NCBI GenBank assembly: GCA_027019265.1 | Contig: JALUWX010000098.1 | Span: 62,001-126,000 of the forward strand | From: Phycisphaerales bacterium | GTDB lineage: Bacteria; Planctomycetota; Phycisphaerae; Phycisphaerales; UBA1924 | DNA: 64,000 nucleotides | Direction: 5' to 3' | In this document: piece by piece, positions 26,851 through 36,782 of the stretch | Layout: each line of letters begins with the position of its first letter | How positions within the stretch are numbered: the stretch's first letter is position 1 | Made by a program: the position numbers and the translations under genes | The notes under the pieces: generated by a model | The model's input: the letters and a program-made list of their open reading frames with translations, nothing else | Databases searched by the model: none | What the model was told of the DNA's origin: nothing

Positions 26851-28173
26851 TCAGCCCATCTTCTTGAGAATCTCGAACCCGCTCGTGAGCGCTCCAACGA
26901 GCGTGTCGATCTCATCGTCCCCCATCGGGGTCGAGAGCGCGGCCGAGCACGAGTTGATCATGATGATCCCGTGATCGAAGAGGTGATCGAGCAGCGTCGT
27001 AAGCCGTTTGCTCTCCTCAGGGCTCATGAACGCTTCTCGATAGTTCGTCGGGGCCTGTGATTTCATGTGGACCCGGAACATCGAGCCCGCGCCCGTCACG
27101 CTCGCGCACACACCCGTGTCCGAGATGGCTTTCTCAATGTCTTTCTTCGCACGATCCGCGAGCGCGTTGAGTCGCTCGATCGCGGCACGGTCGAACTTTT
27201 GCATCGCGATCAGCCCGGCCGTCGTGCTGATCGGATTCGCGCTGTATGTCCCCGAGTGCGGGTACAGGTACCGTTTCGACTTCGGGTTGAGCACATCCAT
27301 CACAAAGTCACGACCCGCGACCGCGCCGATCGGGAATCCCCCGCCGATCATCTTCCCCATCGCCGTCATGTCCGGGGTGATCCCGTAGTGTTCTTGGAGC
27401 CCAGAGAAGCCGGAACGGAACGTGATGACTTCATCAAGAATGAGCATAACCCCGTTCGCGCTCGTCCACTCACGCAGTGCATGGACGTAGTCCTGCTGCG
27501 CCGGATTCAGCCCGACCCGGTGGGGCATCAGGTCCAGCACCAGACACGCGAGTTTGTCCTTATTCCGATCGAGCAGCGCGATCGAACCCTCGATGTCGTT
27601 GTACGGGATCACCACCACGTCATCGATCGCCGACGACGGGGTTCCGTGCACGAGGGGTACCCTCGACGGGTCTTTCGCTTCACCCCAGTTACTCGGCCCG
27701 GGGGTCTGGCTCACCTCCACGTAGTCGTACCCCCCGTGGTACGCGCCCTCCGCTTTCGCGATCATCGGGCGCTCTGTGTACGCGCGTGACGCTTTGATCG
27801 CGACCATCAACGCTTCGGTCCCGGAGTTCACGAACCGCATCTTCTCGAACGTCGGGTTCCGCGACGACAGATACTCCGCGTACTCGATCTCGATCTCGGT
27901 CCCGACATTGAACGCTGTCCCACGAGCGGCCTGTGCGCTCACAGCGCGGACCATGTCCGGATCAGCGTGCCCGTGGATCAGCGAAGCCATGTTGTTCGCG
28001 AAGTCGATCCGGGACACACCCTCGACATCGATCAGCCGGCATCCCTCGCCGTGATTCGCATAGAGCGGGTGCGGGTCTCGGATCACCGCGTTCCGGCTCA
28101 CCCCACCCGGGAGGACCCTCAGCGCCCGCTCGTACAACTCGGCGCTGCGCGACGTCTCGATACCAGTGCTCAT
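26851..28173 (-). CDS. Class III PLP aminotransferase (GSA-aminomutase / beta-amino-acid aminotransferase type)
   Basis: About 440 aa from the ATG at 28173. Fold-type I class III enzyme: FVNSGTEALMVAIKASRAYT (cofactor phosphate site), LDEVITFR (Asp contacting the pyridine N) and AMGKMIGGGFPIGA with the PLP lysine. It is homologous to glutamate-1-semialdehyde aminomutase, but the active-site stretch DEVITFR lacks the G of DEVMTGFR usual in HemL and is closer to what I recall of (S)-beta-amino-acid aminotransferases. Operon context with an aminomutase and a CoA-transferase favours a catabolic aminotransferase over HemL. Confidence 0.8.
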   Translation of the reverse strand: MSTGIETSRSAELYERALRVLPGGVSRNAVIRDPHPLYANHGEGCRLIDVEGVSRIDFANNMASLIHGHADPDMVRAVSAQAARGTAFNVGTEIEIEYAEYLSSRNPTFEKMRFVNSGTEALMVAIKASRAYTERPMIAKAEGAYHGGYDYVEVSQTPGPSNWGEAKDPSRVPLVHGTPSSAIDDVVVIPYNDIEGSIALLDRNKDKLACLVLDLMPHRVGLNPAQQDYVHALREWTSANGVMLILDEVITFRSGFSGLQEHYGITPDMTAMGKMIGGGFPIGAVAGRDFVMDVLNPKSKRYLYPHSGTYSANPISTTAGLIAMQKFDRAAIERLNALADRAKKDIEKAISDTGVCASVTGAGSMFRVHMKSQAPTNYREAFMSPEESKRLTTLLDHLFDHGIIMINSCSAALSTPMGDDEIDTLVGALTSGFEILKKMG

Positions 28174-28189
28174 GGCGATATTCCGTTGT

Positions 28190-28855
28190 TCAGTGCGAAA
28201 GGGGAAGCAGTTGCGCACCCGTGCGCTCCTGCACATACGCAAAGTCCGCTCCGGGGGTCAGCTCCACGAGCCTGAACCCGTCCGGGGTGACATCGATCAC
28301 CGCAAGATCCGTATACACCCGTGTCACCACACCCAGACCCGTCAGCGGGTACGTGCACGATTCGACGAGCTTGGGCTCCCCCGTCTTGGTTGTGTGCTGG
28401 GTGATGACGTAAATCTTCTTCACCCCGGCGACGAGATCCATCGCGCCACCCACGGCCGGGATCGCGCCCTCCTCACCCGTTGACCAGTTCGCAAGGTCCC
28501 CGTTCTGCGCCACCTGGAGCGCCCCAAGCACGCACAGATCAAGGTGACCCCCACGGATCATCGAGAACGAATCCGCGTGGTGGAAGTAGGCCGCGCCCGG
28601 GATCGCAGAAACCTGCTTCTTCCCGGCGTTGATCAGCTCCGGATCACCCTCGCCCTCCTCGGGCGAAGGACCCATCCCGAGGAGCCCGTTCTCCGTGTGG
28701 TAGATGAGCGTGCGCCCCTCAGGAACAAACTTGGCGACGAGTTCGGGGATCCCGATCCCGAGGTTCACATAGGACCCATTCTCGATGTCCTGCGCGACGC
28801 GCTGCGCCATCTGCTCACGGGTCCAACCAACTCGCTGTGTCATCGATTCGCTCAT
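28190..28855 (-). CDS. 3-oxoacid CoA-transferase, subunit B
   Basis: 221 aa. CoA-transferase family I beta subunit, with catalytic Glu55 in YHTENGLLG and NLGIGIPELV, GGHLDLCVLGALQV and the LTPGADFAYVQERTGA end. It transfers CoA from succinyl-CoA or acetyl-CoA to a 3-oxo acid together with subunit A, whose gene overlaps it by 4 bp. Could be ScoB, AtoA or PcaJ; genomic context (aminomutase, aminotransferase, thiolase) suggests a 3-oxo acid derived from a beta-amino acid. Confidence 0.92.
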   Translation of the reverse strand: MSESMTQRVGWTREQMAQRVAQDIENGSYVNLGIGIPELVAKFVPEGRTLIYHTENGLLGMGPSPEEGEGDPELINAGKKQVSAIPGAAYFHHADSFSMIRGGHLDLCVLGALQVAQNGDLANWSTGEEGAIPAVGGAMDLVAGVKKIYVITQHTTKTGEPKLVESCTYPLTGLGVVTRVYTDLAVIDVTPDGFRLVELTPGADFAYVQERTGAQLLPLSH

Positions 28856-29562
28856 GGGTACGACACCCCCGCCGCGATCAGTTCGCTCTCGTGCGCGGGC
28901 TCAGCGACCTCGACCACGCGTGACACAAAGATCCCAGGCGACACCACAGACTCCGGATCGATCCCACCGGGCTCAACGACCGACTCGACCTGCACGATCG
29001 AGACCTTCGCGGCCATCGCCATGATCGGTCCGAAGTTCCGGGCTGTCTTGTTGTACACGACGTTCCCGTACGTGTCCGCGCTCCGTCCCTTCACGAACGC
29101 GAAGTCCGCTTTGAGCCCGTGCTCCATCACGTACTCACGACCGTCGAACTCGCGCGATTCCTTCCCCTCAGCGAGCGGGGTCCCGACCGCGCTCGGGGTG
29201 TAGAACGCGGGGATCCCAGCACCGCCCGCGCGGATGCGCTCCGCGAGTGTCCCCTGAGGAACAAGCTCGAGTTCGCACTTCCCCGCGCGATAGAGCTCGG
29301 GGAACACCGTGGAGTTCGCCGTCCTCGGGAATGAGCAGATGAACTTCCGGACCCGACCCGCTTTGAGCAGCGCCGCGAGCCCGACCTCGCCGGAGCCCGT
29401 GTTGTTGCTCACGATCGTCAGGTCCTTGGAACCCTGATCGATCAACGCGTGGATCAGCTCGATCGGAGAGCCGGCCTCGCCGAACCCGCCGACCATAACT
29501 GTCGCGCCGTCGAACACATCGCGGACGGCTTCCGCCGGACTCGAAATCTGTTTGTCGATCAT
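28852..29562 (-). CDS. 3-oxoacid CoA-transferase, subunit A
   Basis: 236 aa. Alpha subunit signatures: GATVMVGGFGEAGSPIELI (glycine-rich oxyanion/CoA site), NNTGSGEVGLAALL, PQGTLAERIRAGGAGIPAFY, FAFVKGRSADTYGNVVYNKT. It forms the heteromeric CoA-transferase with the next gene. ATG overlaps the stop of the KamA-like gene (ATGA), so translation is coupled. Confidence 0.92.
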   Translation of the reverse strand: MIDKQISSPAEAVRDVFDGATVMVGGFGEAGSPIELIHALIDQGSKDLTIVSNNTGSGEVGLAALLKAGRVRKFICSFPRTANSTVFPELYRAGKCELELVPQGTLAERIRAGGAGIPAFYTPSAVGTPLAEGKESREFDGREYVMEHGLKADFAFVKGRSADTYGNVVYNKTARNFGPIMAMAAKVSIVQVESVVEPGGIDPESVVSPGIFVSRVVEVAEPAHESELIAAGVSYP

Positions 29563-31007
29563 GTCGCTTTCTGCTCGACCGTGACCTTGATCATGTTCGG
29601 GTTCGCGACTCGCTCGTACTCGAAGAGCCCGGCCTGGTCGAACAGCACCCGATCCGCATAATCATCAAACCACATCGCGTTCGGATTGCGCCCCACGATA
29701 CAGACCTTCCCACGATCCGGCGCATCCGCGGCGTTCCGGAGGAGCTTGAAGATCACGACCCCGTTCTCGCTCCCCTTCAGCCCCTCGATGGGCTCATCCG
29801 TGACCGCGACAACCTCGGTCTTGCCCTTGTAGTGGGTGATCGACATCCGCGCGTGACACTCGACACCCGACAACCCCTTCTGGGAGTCGTTCAGGGTGCG
29901 CCACGCTGTCTCGATCGGGACGTTGAACGCTTTGTACGCAACGATGTCGCGACCACAGAAGAAGTAGTGGTTCTCACCACCCACGCGCTTGAACTCACGC
30001 TGGAGAATCCGGAGCGCATCGGAATCGTCGTTAATCCCCTTGATGATCGGCGCCTGGTTCTCGACCGTAAGCCAACCACGCTTGACGAGCTCGCGCATCG
30101 CACGACCCGTTGAGGGAATCCACTGGAGGAAGCCCTTCTCGTCCTTGATGTAGTTCCCGTCGTCGTCCTTCGCGAGGATCTCGTCGGGGTGCTCGAAGTG
30201 GAGCATGAAGCTCATCCCCACCTCGGGGTACGTCTCGTGGAACGCATCGAGCATCGCCAGGAACGTGTCGTCGAACCGATCGGGGTAGAAGGCCATCTCC
30301 TTGGTCCCGATCCGGATCGTCTCGATCCCGGCCTCAGCGAGCGCTCCGAACCAAGCAGCGAGCTTCGAGTTATTCAGCACCATCGGGTCACCACCCGAGA
30401 GCAGGATCTCGCGCAGCTTCTCGCGCCCCGTGTCCGGATGGCGCCCCCCGTTCTTCTCAACAAGCTCGTTGTGGGACTTGATGTAGGCCACGATCTCGGG
30501 GATCTTCGCGAGCCCCTTCTTCGCGACCGTCCCGTCCTGGCGTTGGATCTCTTTCCGCGCGATAAGTTCTTCTCTGTAGCAGAAACGACAGTGCGCCGAG
30601 CACGTCGAGACCACATACATGAGCCCCATCTCGTACTTGTGGAGCAGACCCTCCACAGGCGCGTAGTCCATCTGGTTCCCCGGGTCCTCGGAACCCGCAA
30701 GATCGAGGGTCTCGTCCGAGCTCGCTTTCACGAGCTTCTGGATCGGGGGGCTCTTCCGAGCGAGTTCGTAGAAGTGACGGGTGATCTTGACGGGCATCCG
30801 TTGCTCAACGTCCCGCTCCGTCCCTTTGAGCGATTTGAGCTTCTCGATCTCGTCGGAGTCGTAGAAGGTCAGCATGTCATCGGGAGCTTTGTCGTTGAAG
30901 AACGGCGCGAGACCATTGATGATCTCCCGTTCGTACCGCGCGTCCTCGACCGTGTCGAGAAAGGCCTGCTCACGTTCAGTCGGGACATGTTTCGGTGCGA
31001 TCTGCAT
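29559..31007 (-). CDS. KamA-like (lysine 2,3-aminomutase family) radical SAM protein
   Basis: About 482 aa from the ATG at 31007 with GGAG upstream. Radical SAM cluster CSAHCRFC (Cys136, Cys140, Cys143) with the KamA-type spacing CxxxCxxC and following YREE. Then LLSGGDPMVLNNSKL (SAM binding) and PIIKGINDDSDALRIL. KamA enzymes move an amino group from C2 to C3 (lysine, glutamate or arginine) using PLP. The PLP motif PGGGGK of classical LAM is replaced by a region reading THYKGKTEV; its lysine may be the equivalent, but this is uncertain. First gene of an operon with the CoA-transferase and a class III aminotransferase. Confidence 0.85.
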   Translation of the reverse strand: MQIAPKHVPTEREQAFLDTVEDARYEREIINGLAPFFNDKAPDDMLTFYDSDEIEKLKSLKGTERDVEQRMPVKITRHFYELARKSPPIQKLVKASSDETLDLAGSEDPGNQMDYAPVEGLLHKYEMGLMYVVSTCSAHCRFCYREELIARKEIQRQDGTVAKKGLAKIPEIVAYIKSHNELVEKNGGRHPDTGREKLREILLSGGDPMVLNNSKLAAWFGALAEAGIETIRIGTKEMAFYPDRFDDTFLAMLDAFHETYPEVGMSFMLHFEHPDEILAKDDDGNYIKDEKGFLQWIPSTGRAMRELVKRGWLTVENQAPIIKGINDDSDALRILQREFKRVGGENHYFFCGRDIVAYKAFNVPIETAWRTLNDSQKGLSGVECHARMSITHYKGKTEVVAVTDEPIEGLKGSENGVVIFKLLRNAADAPDRGKVCIVGRNPNAMWFDDYADRVLFDQAGLFEYERVANPNMIKVTVEQKAT

Positions 31008-31058
31008 CCATTGAACTCCAACAAAGATCCGATCCGGTCGATGACACCACTGTACCAA

Positions 31059-31086
31059 AGTGTACACTGGATGAACACAAGTGTAA
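31059..31086. promoter_or_regulatory. Candidate operator in the KamA/RpiR divergent region
   Basis: A perfect 10-bp palindrome AGTGTACACT (31059-31068) is followed about 11 bp later by a further AAGTGTAAC half-site. It lies between the divergent KamA-like and RpiR-family genes, where an RpiR-type regulator controlling both would bind. Palindrome seen; function inferred. Confidence 0.5.
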
Positions 31087-31111
31087 CAGATCGACCATCG
31101 GAGAACCAGCC

Positions 31112-31957
31112 TTGTCGCTCCAAGAATTGATCGCGCCCATCAATCAGAAGCTCACCCCCACCGAGCTCCGGATCGCGCAAGCCGTCCTCACCGATCCAAC
31201 CCTCCTGGCCTTCGGGACCGTATCGGACCTCGCGAACCACGTAGGGACCTCCCGCCCCTCCATCATCCGCTTCGCCACCAAGCTCGGATTCGACGGCTAC
31301 ACCGACCTCCAAACCTGGATCCGGGACGATCTGACCCGACAGCTCTCCTCCCCGAGCCAGCGCATCCGGAGACAGGACGGTTCCCTCGGACCCATCCGGA
31401 CCCAGATCGAATCCGCCGTCCGGACCAACCTCGAAGCGCTCGACCAGCCCAAGCTCGACACCCTCGCGAAGCCCATCACCAAAGCCAAACGGGTCTGGAT
31501 CCTGAGCGGCGAAACCTCGATGGCCGGCGCACACGCGCTCCATTCCGGGCTCTCCATGGTGCGTCCCGATGTCCGACTCGTCGAGGAGCACGACACGGGA
31601 CGGGACCTCTCAAGCGCCTCACCCGGGGATGTCGCCGTCGTCTTCGACTTCGCCCGGTACCGACGGAACTCAATCTCAGCAGCCCGAGCCCTCGCAGAAC
31701 TCGGGGTCACGATCGTCGCGATCACTGACGGCCCCATGTCCCCCCTCGCGTCCCTCACCCAGACGTGGTGCGAACTCACCATCCCCGCCGTCGGCCCGTT
31801 CGATTCCTCGGTCCCGGCCGTCCTCGCCGCGGAGCTCATCGTCGTCCGGGTCGTCCAGCACCTCGGAGACGATGCGCGGGACCGGATCGACCGACTCGAA
31901 CAACTCTGGCAATCCACGGGGACGTTCCTGAACTACTCCCCACGTCCTGATCGCTGA
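31112..31957 (+). CDS. MurR/RpiR family transcriptional regulator (HTH + SIS)
   Basis: 281 aa using TTG at 31112, which has GGAGA 7-8 bp upstream; no ATG fits. N-terminal RpiR-type HTH (KLTPTELRIAQAVLTDPTLL, SDLANHVGTSRPSIIRFATKLG) and a C-terminal SIS domain (AKRVWILSGETSMAGAHAL, SASPGDVAVVFDFARYRRNS). SIS domains normally sense phosphosugars, yet the divergent operon is amino/oxo-acid metabolism, so the ligand may differ. Convergent with the histidine kinase. Confidence 0.88.
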   Translation: MSLQELIAPINQKLTPTELRIAQAVLTDPTLLAFGTVSDLANHVGTSRPSIIRFATKLGFDGYTDLQTWIRDDLTRQLSSPSQRIRRQDGSLGPIRTQIESAVRTNLEALDQPKLDTLAKPITKAKRVWILSGETSMAGAHALHSGLSMVRPDVRLVEEHDTGRDLSSASPGDVAVVFDFARYRRNSISAARALAELGVTIVAITDGPMSPLASLTQTWCELTIPAVGPFDSSVPAVLAAELIVVRVVQHLGDDARDRIDRLEQLWQSTGTFLNYSPRPDR

Positions 31958-31972
31958 TCCGAAGCCGATGAG

Positions 31973-34360
31973 TTATGCCGCGCGTTTCTCCGCCACCGCT
32001 TTCGCGGGGAGCCAAATGCGGAACGTCGTCCCCACCCCATCCTCGACCTCAAGATCCAAACGCCCACCATGCTTCTGCACGATCACGTCCCTGCTGATCG
32101 CAAGACCCTGACCCGTCCCCTTCCCGACTTCCTTCGTTGTGAAAAACGGATCAAAGATCCGGCCCTGGATCTCTTCAGGAATCCCCCCGCCAGTATCCCG
32201 GACTTCCACCTGCACCCCTCCCTCCATACGTCGAGTAGAGATCACAATCCTCCCCTTCGAATCCCCTTCCTTCTTGTTCGATTCGATCGCGTCCGCGGCA
32301 TTCACGATCAGGTTCAGAATCACCTGATTGAACTCGCTGAGGAGACACGGAACATCTCCGAGCGCCTCCTCGAGTTCAAACTCGATATCCGCAATATACT
32401 TCCACCGATTGCTGCACACAGTCGCCGTCGATCTGATCGCACGATTCAGATCCACATACTCAACCGACGTCGTTCCAGGATGCGAGAACTCTTTCATCGC
32501 CATGACGATGTGAGTGATCCGATCGATCCCCTCAATCGACTGCTCGATCGAACGGGGGATCTCATCCCGAAGAAACTCATAGTCGATATCCTTGAGAATC
32601 GTGCACATCTCTTTATAACGCTCGGCCCATCCTTTGGGCACACCCCCCGGCGACGCGCTCTCGATGGACCGCTCAAGCACCCTCAGGATCGCAGAAAACT
32701 GATCCCGCATAAATCGCACGTTGTCGCCGACATACTGCGCCGGGGTGTTGATCTCGTGCGCGATCCCCGCCGCGAGCTGACCGATGGACTCGAGCTTCTG
32801 AGACTGGAGAAGCTGCGACTCCAGCTTCTTCTGCTCGGTCACATCGACAAAGCCCCCCATGATCCCGTACACCGCGCCGTGCTCATCCCGCATCGGGATC
32901 TTTGAAACGTGCACCGTCGCGAAGTTCCCATCGATCCCAGTCACCGTCCGCTCCTCGTGAAGGATCACATCCCCGCTCTCAAGGACATCTCGATCCTCCC
33001 GCATGAGCTGCTCATAGATATCGCTATCGACGACACGCTCCCCGGTCGTCCCAACAAGCTCTTCCGCGCCCGCAGCGCCGACCCATCGCGCAAACGCGAT
33101 ATTGCAGTCCGTGATTTTGAGATCCTTGTCCTTCCAATACACCTGGAACGGGACCGTCGAGATCACCGCTTCGAGAAGCGAGTGCTCGTCCTTCAATCGA
33201 CGCTCCGAGTTTTTGAGCGACCGTGTCATGTTCGCGAATGATCTCGACAACGCACCGATCTCGTCATGCGCCTCATCGATACTGATCCCCGAGAGCTCAC
33301 CTCTCCCGCACGCATGCGCATCATCGGCAAGACTCCGGATGCGATCCGTCATCCGATGAGCGGATATCAACGCGACGAGCGCCGCGACCACCCCGAAGCC
33401 GATCCCCCCGATCAGAATCTGATCTCGCAGCGCATGCGCCGGCGCGTAGAACCGGTCCCGATCCCACAAGAGCAAGACCCGCCACCCCGTGACCGACCCG
33501 ACCTCCTGATGCGAGAGCACCCCAAGGACATCCCCACGGCTCCGGAAGCGATCCGCTCCGAACCCTTTCATCTCCAAACTCTCAGGACGGAGCTCCCAAT
33601 CACCTTCCCTGAAAGAAGTGCAAACCCGTGCACCTGTCTTGCTGAATACCACAATCCCAACAGCACCAGCGCCCTCATGGATCCGGAGCCTTGATCCAAC
33701 GAAGGCCTCAAGGGACGACAGACTCACCAAACATTTGAGCACTCCGAGCGGTTCGCCGTTGTCATCGTCCACCCGCAGACCGATCGAGATCGAGTTCACC
33801 CCGGCGCTCTCATCGAAAACGACCTCATCACCGATCCAGATCCCATCCTCCATCGCGCTGATCCACCATGACTCATCGCTCTGGTCGAAATCGCTCGTCA
33901 TATCCGACTGCGCCACATTCGCTCCGTACCGATTTGTCAAAAATATCTCTGCGTAACTCGCGGCCCCTTGGTCACCAGCAGCACGAACTCGCTGCGACAT
34001 ATCCTCAGCAAGCTCTGACCCAAGAACTGATTCCAGCAAGCCCTCGTCAACCTCCCCGGCACGCCACGCAGCATCGATCTCCTGAATCTTTGAATCCATC
34101 CCGGGAGCCCCATACGCGAGATTCGAATCACGGAGCGCATCGACAACCATTCTCGAAGACGAAAACCCCTCCCATTCATTGATCGAGTACTGAATCAGGA
34201 GATCCACATCCCTCGCCATCATGTCGCCCATGCCGCTTGCCGCTTGAGTCATCTGGGCCTCGAGCACCTGCTCCGCGCGTATCGCCGAGTACACCCCGAT
34301 CACCATGATCCCCAACACCGGTGGTGTGATCAGCGCGAGCATCCGTGATCTGATCCGCAT
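31973..34360 (-). CDS. Membrane histidine kinase (dCache-like sensor, HAMP, PAS, HisKA, HATPase)
   Basis: 795 aa. N-terminal helix ([20 protein letters not shown]), a large periplasmic dCache-like domain to about residue 310, second helix ([19 protein letters not shown]), HAMP linker, PAS domain around 395-510 ([32 protein letters not shown]), HisKA with [13 protein letters not shown] (phospho-acceptor His535), and HATPase with [19 protein letters not shown] and GTGQGLAIS. It senses an extracytoplasmic cue. No response regulator is adjacent, so it is an orphan kinase in this window. Confidence 0.93.
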   Translation of the reverse strand: MRIRSRMLALITPPVLGIMVIGVYSAIRAEQVLEAQMTQAASGMGDMMARDVDLLIQYSINEWEGFSSSRMVVDALRDSNLAYGAPGMDSKIQEIDAAWRAGEVDEGLLESVLGSELAEDMSQRVRAAGDQGAASYAEIFLTNRYGANVAQSDMTSDFDQSDESWWISAMEDGIWIGDEVVFDESAGVNSISIGLRVDDDNGEPLGVLKCLVSLSSLEAFVGSRLRIHEGAGAVGIVVFSKTGARVCTSFREGDWELRPESLEMKGFGADRFRSRGDVLGVLSHQEVGSVTGWRVLLLWDRDRFYAPAHALRDQILIGGIGFGVVAALVALISAHRMTDRIRSLADDAHACGRGELSGISIDEAHDEIGALSRSFANMTRSLKNSERRLKDEHSLLEAVISTVPFQVYWKDKDLKITDCNIAFARWVGAAGAEELVGTTGERVVDSDIYEQLMREDRDVLESGDVILHEERTVTGIDGNFATVHVSKIPMRDEHGAVYGIMGGFVDVTEQKKLESQLLQSQKLESIGQLAAGIAHEINTPAQYVGDNVRFMRDQFSAILRVLERSIESASPGGVPKGWAERYKEMCTILKDIDYEFLRDEIPRSIEQSIEGIDRITHIVMAMKEFSHPGTTSVEYVDLNRAIRSTATVCSNRWKYIADIEFELEEALGDVPCLLSEFNQVILNLIVNAADAIESNKKEGDSKGRIVISTRRMEGGVQVEVRDTGGGIPEEIQGRIFDPFFTTKEVGKGTGQGLAISRDVIVQKHGGRLDLEVEDGVGTTFRIWLPAKAVAEKRAA

Positions 34361-34544
34361 GATGATCTCCTCTGCACACGATCCCGGTTCACAATCGAGA
34401 CGGATGCGACTCAGTGCAACACCGGAATGTCGAGCAGATCAACTCAGGACTGAATCATCAGATCATCTGTCCAGACGCTGCGCGTCAACTTTCAGAAGAA
34501 CACGCACACCCAATCCGGTGTGCAGCCCCAACCCTTCACCCCTA

Positions 34545-36782
34545 TCAGGGTCCCGCACGAAGGGCACGCTCGAACTCCTCAAGACGAAGAATCGAGGGAT
34601 GTACCTGACCAAGACTCTTTCGGAGCCGAGACAGCGTGTCCTCGTACTCAACTTGCGAATCCTCGACAATCGACTCGACAAGCCGAAGATATCCAAGCGT
34701 AACCAGCGCCTCGTGATGATCCTCACCAAGCAACTCGGCCAATGAGCGATACGCGTCCGAATACACCTCCCGAGCAACCCCCACATCACCCGCCGAGCAC
34801 AGCATGTGCCCCAGCTGACGACGCGCCCAAGCCTCGTGGAAACGATCACCGATCCCGCCGAGACGATCTGCGGCTACCTCGACCATCGAGATCGCACGAG
34901 CGTGCGTTGAAGCCTCATCCACACGGAAGATCGCATTCCCGAAAGCTACCGCAACAATCCACCGAAGCTCGGGCTCATCCATCGCGATCGCATCCGCGGC
35001 CACTCGCGCCTCCTCGAGATACGAGATCTGCAGTCCCGATCGCCCGAGCGCCCCCCCAAGTTCAGCCAACTCCAGCAGCAACTCCACACGTGCCGATCCC
35101 GTATCGGGACCGAGCGAACCGACAAGTCCATGCGTGTACTCAAGCTGCCTGACCGATCGATCAAGCTCCCCATGATCTCGGAGCACCATGCATTCCGCGA
35201 TGCCCAGATCGATCGAGAATCTCGGATCCAACTCGCTCCCACGCTCGATTTGATCCAACTCGCGTTCCGCTTCATCAACCCGACCCAGATACAGCAGAAG
35301 CTCCGCGAGATCCAACCGTACCCGATCACGAGAACCCGGATCCCTTCCCATCTCATAATCGTGAATCGCTGCGAGGTACTGCTCGATCGATTCCTCGAAC
35401 CTCCCGGACACCCTGTATCGATCCGCAAGCGATGCATGAAGCCCCCCCGACTCCTCCGGGCTCATCACCCCATTCGCTTCAACCGTATCCGCGATCCGAT
35501 CAATCACCCGATCCACCTGCGGCACATGAGCGGAACGCCTCGGGTTCTGCCCCGTGATCGACATCGCCTCATCCGTCGAAAGCTCCACACCCAAAGACCC
35601 CTCCCGCTCGACTCCAGCCCTTCCATTGTCTGATACGCTTCGACCGTCCAGAATCGATCCGACCACGCCTATGACGATGATCAGCATCAGCATCGCCGAC
35701 AACGAGAGCTTCCACCGCACCCCACCCCCACGCGCTCGTTCTTCAGACACCCGAGCAAACGCATCCATCACCTCCCCAAGATCCCCCGGCCGCTGCTCCG
35801 GATCCACCCGGAGCATCCGGCCCAGTACCTCCCGTACCCCGTCGTCAAGATCCTGAATCTCATCGAGAAGCTCCAGTGGCTTCCCGATCCGGATCATCCG
35901 CCGCGCTTCGTCATCGGTCTTCGATGGGAACTCCTGCAAACGCACTCCGTGCACAAGCTCCACATACAGCAGCGCCAACGCATAGATGTCCGTCCGCGCA
36001 TCGAATCCGGTACTCCGGACCAGCAGCTGCTCCGGCGCCATCGAGATCCGGGTTCCCACATGCGCATCAGGATCCCCACCCCCAGGCAGATACCCCGCAA
36101 GCCCGAAATCGATGATCCGCGGCAACCCATGACGATCGATCAGTACGTTCGAAGCATTCAGATCGAGATGCACAACCCCCTGCTCATGCGCCGTCTTCAC
36201 CGCGCTCAGGATCTGAACAAACAGCACCCGATTCGCATCCGCGGTTCGAGATTGATCCAAGGCCAGATCCTGGATGGTCCTCGCCCCCTCGACAAGCTCC
36301 ATCGCGATCCATGGGACCATGATCGATCCGAACCGCTCTATCCCCGACTCATAGATGTGCGCGATATGCGGATGAGCCACCGACGCTTGCGCGATCGACT
36401 CACGCTCGAAACGCGCGCGTGCACGGTCGGACTCAAGCCCGAATCGGAGCACTTTGATCGCGACATCCCGATCCGGGTTCGTCATCGAAGCCCGAAAGAT
36501 CGAGCTCGACCCCCCGATCCCGATGAGCGATCGGATCGTGAACCGCCCCCCGAGCACCACAGACCCGTCCAACGCGATCTCCACGACCTCGGGGATCGAA
36601 TCCGCCATCGTGTCCGCATCCAGGAACCCGCTCCCCACATTCTCGAACATCCCCCGGAGCGTCCGAGCGAGCACGGGATCCGCGCGTTCGATCTCCCCGA
36701 GCCGATCCTTTCGAATCGCACCATCGAGCCCAGCGAGCTCGTGGTACATCCCCTCGACCCGATCGAACAGATCCTTATTCAT
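34545..36782 (-). CDS. Ser/Thr protein kinase with transmembrane helix and extracytoplasmic TPR-like region
   Basis: 745 aa. Hanks-type kinase domain about residues 75-345: glycine loop IGIGGSSSIFRA, VAIKVLRFG (ATP lysine), VHLDLNASNVLID (catalytic Asp207) and IDFGLAG. Two changes from the HRDLKxxN consensus: R to L and K to N, so catalysis may be atypical. A transmembrane helix (LSLSAMLMLIIVIGVVGSIL) is followed by TPR-like helices of about 350 residues. Its start overlaps the ECF sigma gene by 8 bp, the sigma/kinase pairing common in planctomycetes. Confidence 0.9.
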   Translation of the reverse strand: MNKDLFDRVEGMYHELAGLDGAIRKDRLGEIERADPVLARTLRGMFENVGSGFLDADTMADSIPEVVEIALDGSVVLGGRFTIRSLIGIGGSSSIFRASMTNPDRDVAIKVLRFGLESDRARARFERESIAQASVAHPHIAHIYESGIERFGSIMVPWIAMELVEGARTIQDLALDQSRTADANRVLFVQILSAVKTAHEQGVVHLDLNASNVLIDRHGLPRIIDFGLAGYLPGGGDPDAHVGTRISMAPEQLLVRSTGFDARTDIYALALLYVELVHGVRLQEFPSKTDDEARRMIRIGKPLELLDEIQDLDDGVREVLGRMLRVDPEQRPGDLGEVMDAFARVSEERARGGGVRWKLSLSAMLMLIIVIGVVGSILDGRSVSDNGRAGVEREGSLGVELSTDEAMSITGQNPRRSAHVPQVDRVIDRIADTVEANGVMSPEESGGLHASLADRYRVSGRFEESIEQYLAAIHDYEMGRDPGSRDRVRLDLAELLLYLGRVDEAERELDQIERGSELDPRFSIDLGIAECMVLRDHGELDRSVRQLEYTHGLVGSLGPDTGSARVELLLELAELGGALGRSGLQISYLEEARVAADAIAMDEPELRWIVAVAFGNAIFRVDEASTHARAISMVEVAADRLGGIGDRFHEAWARRQLGHMLCSAGDVGVAREVYSDAYRSLAELLGEDHHEALVTLGYLRLVESIVEDSQVEYEDTLSRLRKSLGQVHPSILRLEEFERALRAGP

